This document shows positions 59,605-64,000 of a stretch of 64,000 bases of DNA, piece by piece. The stretch's first letter is position 1; each line of letters opens with the position of its first letter. The notes beneath the pieces are model-generated. The model had not been told where the DNA came from. It was given only the letters and a program-made list of their open reading frames with translations, and made no database searches. A program made the position numbers and the translations under genes. This stretch comes from Vandiemenella viatica. Its lineage: Eukaryota; Arthropoda; Insecta; Orthoptera; Morabidae. Where the stretch lies: contig CM061920.1 of the NCBI GenBank assembly GCA_031002005.1, positions 106,141,447 to 106,205,446 of the forward strand, in the 5' to 3' direction.

Positions 59605-60352
59605 TTGTCAGTCCACTCCTGATAAATTTAAGACCCCACCAATAATGACTACGCTTAACCCTGAATTCTGTATATGTGTTTTTCTCCCCAAGAGCCTCGT
59701 CTTCATGCTTCATTCTTCTAATACGGTAAAATTTTAGATTTTTTTCACCCCAGTAAACTATCTCTACAAACTCATAATTTTTATTTATGAAATACCAGCG
59801 AACTGCAGTAGGCTTTGTTATTCAGTATGACAGCCCCTCTACCAATACTTCAACTGTCTCTGCGATACACTCTATAACCTTCTTGGAAAACGTTCCCTTT
59901 AGCCAAGACACTGGTCTTATAACTGTTTTTGGTTCGCGCGTCTCTATTAGGTTAACAAACTCTATTATCTTGAATAAACTACTGAAGTTCACTAACAGCA
60001 GTATTATAACTGACTGTGTCACATTCTCATCAGCATGGAAAATAAATGAAATTAAAATATTTTTAGCAATACTCTTCATCCGCCCTTACTTTTACTGTTT
60101 CATAAGCATCAGTAATTTCCTTCTTTTTTTATAGTACTTACCATTTTGTCCCAACGTGTATCTGAATTCAGATCGGTTTGATCACCTACTTTTATCCTGT
60201 AACCAGCAGCTTCTAACATATAAAACGCACAGTCTTCACGCAACCATAACCTTTAACTAACATCTCAGAAAGGATACCTACGCCCCTTTTAATCTGTTGT
60301 AGGCTATGGGTAGAGAAAATCAATCTACCTATGGGGTCCACAGGCACAACTT
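59605..60352 (-). pseudogene. Unidentified degenerate coding region (~240 codons)
   Basis: Successive frames on the minus strand look protein-like. First comes PVDPIGRLIFSTHSLQQIKR (about 60335-60275), then GILSEMLVKGYGCVKTVRF, a frameshift, LEAAGYRIKVGDQTDLN, and further shifts. An open stretch (60079-59822) follows with KTVIRPVSWLKGTFSKK. After one TGA come TAVRWYFINKNYEFVEIVYW and YTEFRVKRSHYWWGLKF before a TAA near 59605. At least two frameshifts and one stop make it non-functional. I do not recognise it; a relic of a transposon, an endogenous viral element or a host gene remain open. Confidence 0.45.
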
Positions 60353-61961
60353 ATCAGCGTAGTACGCAGTTGAGCAGAAATATAATATATTTGTAAAAAA
60401 AATTGAAACCGTTAAACATGACAAGGTCTAAATTTTTAAGAAACACTTGTGACTACTGAAAAAAATTAGAAGTGATTTTCTATTTTTTATCCATCTAGAA
60501 ATACTTTCTGGGCAACTGTGATTACTACATTTTTGCGTGTAATACCTCTTTTTTCTGAGAATACAGAGAGGAAGAGAAAGCTAATGTTGAACCCTTGTTT
60601 GTGTCACCGAATCGACGCATCCCTCATCGTTGTGTTAAGCGCTGCTCGTCACAGAGGGTAGCTCACCGCAGACCACAGACCACAACAAACCAGGCTCCTC
60701 CGGTTGTCGGTGCAGCCGCAGGAGCTTCCAATTAAGCAAAGGAGCTGCTCGCTTCCAGCAGGTAGGTTGTCTGATTCTTGATACTCAGTATTATGAGTTT
60801 CGATGATTAATTACAAAATTGTTTTTGTTGCTAGTATGTGCACTTTTCTGCAATCTACAAACCCAATTCAGCTAAAATAACAGCTACTCTTTCATTCTGA
60901 AATAGGATTTAATTCTTAGGAGGTACTTCACTCAGCTGACTCTGGGACAAACGCTGATTTGTAAAATCGGTGTTTGTAGAAGATGGCGACAGTGTTTGCG
61001 TTCGCCGAAATATCGTGCGATAACACTTTTTTAACTCGGCTAGTTATCCGAGAGCGTTTTAGAAATTCGTTTGCTATGCTTGACCCTTTCACAGCCAGCC
61101 AGTCAATGTTTGTAAGTTTGTTTTTTACGGCCAGTTTAAAGCCATTGTCTTAGTTTTTACTTTATTCTGCTGTCTGTATGGCCGACCTCTTTACACTCGG
61201 CCATACAGACGGTATTTTTGTCAGTATTTTAGCATTTTATTTTATTTTTTTATTTTTTGACGTCTGTGCGACCAACAGCTTTATACAATCAGCCATTCAA
61301 AAGGTAATTGAGTTAGAAGCCACGTTGTCATACCAGGTTTTAGTCTGTGCGCTAATTACCTAGATGTTGACACGCTCTAAAGAACCAAAAACAACAACTA
61401 CCATTTTTGTCCACGGGCCATCATATAAAAAAATCAGTTCTTTCTCGGCTGACTTCTCACTCTGGTGGCACGGACAGGAATTACCTTTAGATCATACTTG
61501 AAATAGTAAAGAGCACTAAGGTCGTTTGTATTTTTGATTCAATTCTTGCCAGAGAATACCTCAAGATACAATTGTGGATAAAGCCATTGATATTAAACTA
61601 TGATAGCAATAACTGAAGTCTTCTGTTCACTTTGTTTACTATACCACTCGATATGTGTCATAACAATGAACAGGAACAAATATGTCAAATATCCAACTGA
61701 CTTCGGTTCGTTCGTTCAGAGAATTTCAGCACTCAAAGTGTCAAAACCGCAAAAAGTGGGTGTGAGTTGATTAAAATGTCGGACAATCGTATCTTGCGTA
61801 CTCTATGTAACATCAAAGGAACAGTGTAAATCATAGGATGAGACTTGACAGTAAATGACGAAATCAATTTATAAGAAATCAGTAAAAATGAAAAAAAAAA
61901 TGTATTACACATTGTCACGAAATTTCACGCAATAAACGAAGGGTACATAGGCTGTAGCCTA
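60353..61961. other. Unassigned; GC-richer patches at 60600-60780 and 60960-61020
   Basis: The first patch ends ccagcag|gtaggt, a plausible splice donor for a plus-strand non-coding exon. The second has gaagatggcgac, a YY1-like motif. No coding frame follows either. An inverted repeat at 61172-61210 is listed separately. Confidence 0.3.
61172..61210. repeat. 14-bp perfect inverted repeat, 11-nt loop
   Basis: gtctgtatggccga (61172-61185) pairs exactly with tcggccatacagac (61197-61210). A diverged direct copy follows about 90 bases on (gtctgtgcgaccaac...cagccattcaaaaggta, 61262-61304), so this looks like part of a short degenerate tandem array. Confidence 0.7.
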
Positions 61962-62018
61962 GGGGGCCGCACCACAAAGGGGGGCCCGTACCACAAAGAG
62001 AGTGCCCGCACCACAACC
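61962..62018. repeat. Three ~20-bp GC-rich tandem repeats
   Basis: The unit ccg(c/t)accacaaag, separated by G-runs, occurs three times. It is preceded by a small palindrome taggctgtagccta (61948-61961). The context is otherwise AT-rich; this may be the end of a DNA transposon. Confidence 0.55.
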
Positions 62019-63540
62019 CCGGGCCCCTGCCTGGGCCAGTAGCAGAGTTAAAAAAAAAAAGGTCGCCCATAAATTTTCGGTGCAAATCACTCCTTAGAAT
62101 TTCACCAACGATGATGGTTGCCCAAGTATCTCTGTCCGATTTTAATAATATTGTGACATTTTACATTAGACTATAATCATGGCTTATTTTGGTTATCTGC
62201 AGAAAAGCATATTTGGGAGGTAAAATAACCCCGAGAATAGGTTGCAGAGCGAAAATATTAATTTTTCATACTGAAAACAAGCAATCTATTTCATTGAAAC
62301 AAACAGCAACATGTTTGTCACTACAAAGGACAATAAACAAACTTTTCTCAACATGGTTACTCAATTTTAAAGGGATGAATTAGACCTAACGTTTAAAAAA
62401 ATTCGAACTTAAATATTGTAAATACGAGCAAAAAAATGTTACGTATAAGTTCACACTAAAGTATTAGATACTGTGTGTCTTCGAAGCAGAAATTTAAAAG
62501 TAACTGTCATAAAAATTGGATCATCACACTTATGACGCAGAGGTGATCTTGATCCATCAATTCCACTGATTTTTTTCGGTTTGTTTTACCTTTTTAGGGG
62601 GGAAGGTAGTAGCGATTCATGCCGAAAAAAATATTTAATGTTTCCTAACAAATCACAAACTGTTTACCAAAGGGAAGCACTAGAAACACAATTTCAAGAC
62701 ACTGAAAACTAATTTATCCTGGATTAGTGTCATCTTCAATTTATTTGAAATTCCCATATAAACACTTATAATACAAACCGAAAAAAACGTTACAAATATG
62801 TTTATTTCAGATATTGTGTTCGTATTTATAATGGTTAGGAGGGATTAAATATGGAAGGGGGCTCACCCTATAATTGATCCTGTTATTAGGCCAATTATTC
62901 CAAATATCATTTTTTTTTAAAGAAACGAAAACCCTTATACAACATGCAGTTTTCTGGGATATTTCGATTCGTATTTAAAAAAATTTCGTTTGTTATTTTG
63001 AACAAGATAAGTGGTTCACCCAAGAAAACTGAATAATCGAGTTGAGAAAATTATATTTATTGTACTGAGAATTGTTGACGTGAGAAACATTTTGCAATTT
63101 GTTAACCCAGATCTATTGCTTTTTTCTATATGAAAAATCAAAATTTTTAGAGCAAACAACCAACTGGTGGGGTCTATTTTATCCCTTATATATCTTTATC
63201 AGCAGATAAAACATAAATATGCCAACCTTAAATTTTAGTTTACTGTGCCATATTAGGAGATTATTTAAATCTGAGAGTGACACTGGCGATCTTCATTGTA
63301 AGGCTGAAGCAGAAGATTATTGCAACATTCGCCTATATGATTGCAGGAAGCCTCTCAAAAACTGCAAACATGACGACCGTTTCTCGGTTCCACTGATCTG
63401 AAACCAGGTCCTCCATTGTGGTACATTTTCACGCGCATTATTGAAAAAAATCGAAAAACTATGGAATAAATGATTCATTTCATTCATGTAAAATGTAATG
63501 CAGTAAGGTTTCTTTCTTGATTCCAAAGTACCAGATAAGT
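62019..63540. other. AT-rich, nothing recognised
   Basis: No coding or repeat structure that I can support. Confidence 0.35.
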
Positions 63541-63544
63541 GAAG

Positions 63545-64000
63545 ATGATTAATCAAATTAGGAGAAAAATTAAACGTGGTATACCACAAGGTACTATCCT
63601 CGGACCCATTTAGTTTTTTATTGTATATAAACAAAGTTAATCTACCATTAAATGCAAATAGCAAATGAAGCACTCAGTCAAATATTAATCTGGTTTACTT
63701 CAACTTGGTAAAATAAACTGTGCTCTAGAAGATTTAGATACAAATCACAAAAATAACATAATTTTGTAACAAAAAGTAGAGAATTCCTTAGCTTTTGAAA
63801 AAGTTAAGCGGTGCCATATTTGCAGTAAGAAAACTTTCTCTGTGAGCAATCTACAACCATTATAGCCAGTGCAATCATCTTCATGTAGCTATGTCTTGTG
63901 GCATAATCGTTTCGGAAAACTCTTCATAAAGTAAAACATTTTTATAACACAGAAAAGAGCCATTAGGCGTTGTGTGGGTAAACCCAAGAACTTCTTACAG
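63545..64000 (+). pseudogene. LINE reverse transcriptase remnant, runs off the window
   Basis: KRGIPQGTILGPI followed by a stop and FFIVYIN is the GVPQGSxLGPLLFxIYIND block. Further on, KLSGAIFAVRKLSL and HRKEPL/QKRAIRRCVGK correspond to the region after the palm. Several stops and frame changes occur. The 3' part lies beyond 64000. Confidence 0.55.

Noticed and set aside
60130..60215. Splice donor GTAAGT after an open minus-strand frame, suggesting an exon
   Set aside because: Protein-like translation continues past the donor in neighbouring frames, so a decayed continuous ORF explains it better.

Overview
The window is a piece of a large, AT-rich, repeat-packed animal genome, most likely an insect and probably a polyneopteran (grasshopper, cricket or stick-insect type). 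The inference rests on the repeats: CR1/Jockey-like, I-like and RTE-like non-LTR retrotransposons, hAT and PIF/Harbinger-like DNA elements, and many tRNA-derived SINEs, including a family whose body resembles a SINE I associate with Orthoptera. There is no bacterial gene organisation. No rRNA gene, true tRNA gene or CRISPR array is visible.

Host coding content is sparse. The best candidate is one minus-strand gene spread over about 18 kb (43105 down to 25286). Six exons join with consistent splice phases into about 359 residues of open frame ending in a stop: two AT-rich helical exons, one GC-rich helical exon, then proline-rich, glutamine-rich and basic exons. Its 5' end is probably outside the recognised region, and I do not recognise the family. 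Its introns are filled with SINEs and LINE remnants.

Layout: 0.2-1.9 kb holds a tandemly duplicated GC-rich E-box segment and a three-copy diverged repeat. At 2.6-6.3 kb an RTE 3' tail abuts a minus-strand I-like LINE with intact ORF1 but lacking its 3' half. At 6.4-8.2 kb lies a dead plus-strand LINE with a MITE inserted in it. At 10-12.6 kb are a Harbinger-like fragment, an unidentified coding relic and SINE heads. At 14.5-16.1 kb is a 5'-truncated CR1-like LINE. The stretch 16-25 kb is mostly unassigned with SINE and LINE scraps, and 25-43 kb is the host gene. At 43.6-43.8 kb is a fold-back hairpin carrying a hammerhead-like core.

From 43.9 to 56.1 kb there are two copies of a non-autonomous hAT element. 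The second copy is split by a full-length 6.5-kb I-like LINE with a 14-bp target-site duplication; the first copy preserves the empty site. From 56 to 64 kb come more LINE ends, a head-to-head SINE dimer, another unidentified coding relic and an RT fragment running off the end.

The main story is layered transposition (MITE in LINE, LINE in hAT, SINEs in introns) around one thinly spread host gene. The most unusual items are the hairpin with the hammerhead-like motif, the SINE palindrome, the GGGATCCCGC-rich hAT termini, and two degenerate coding regions I could not place.
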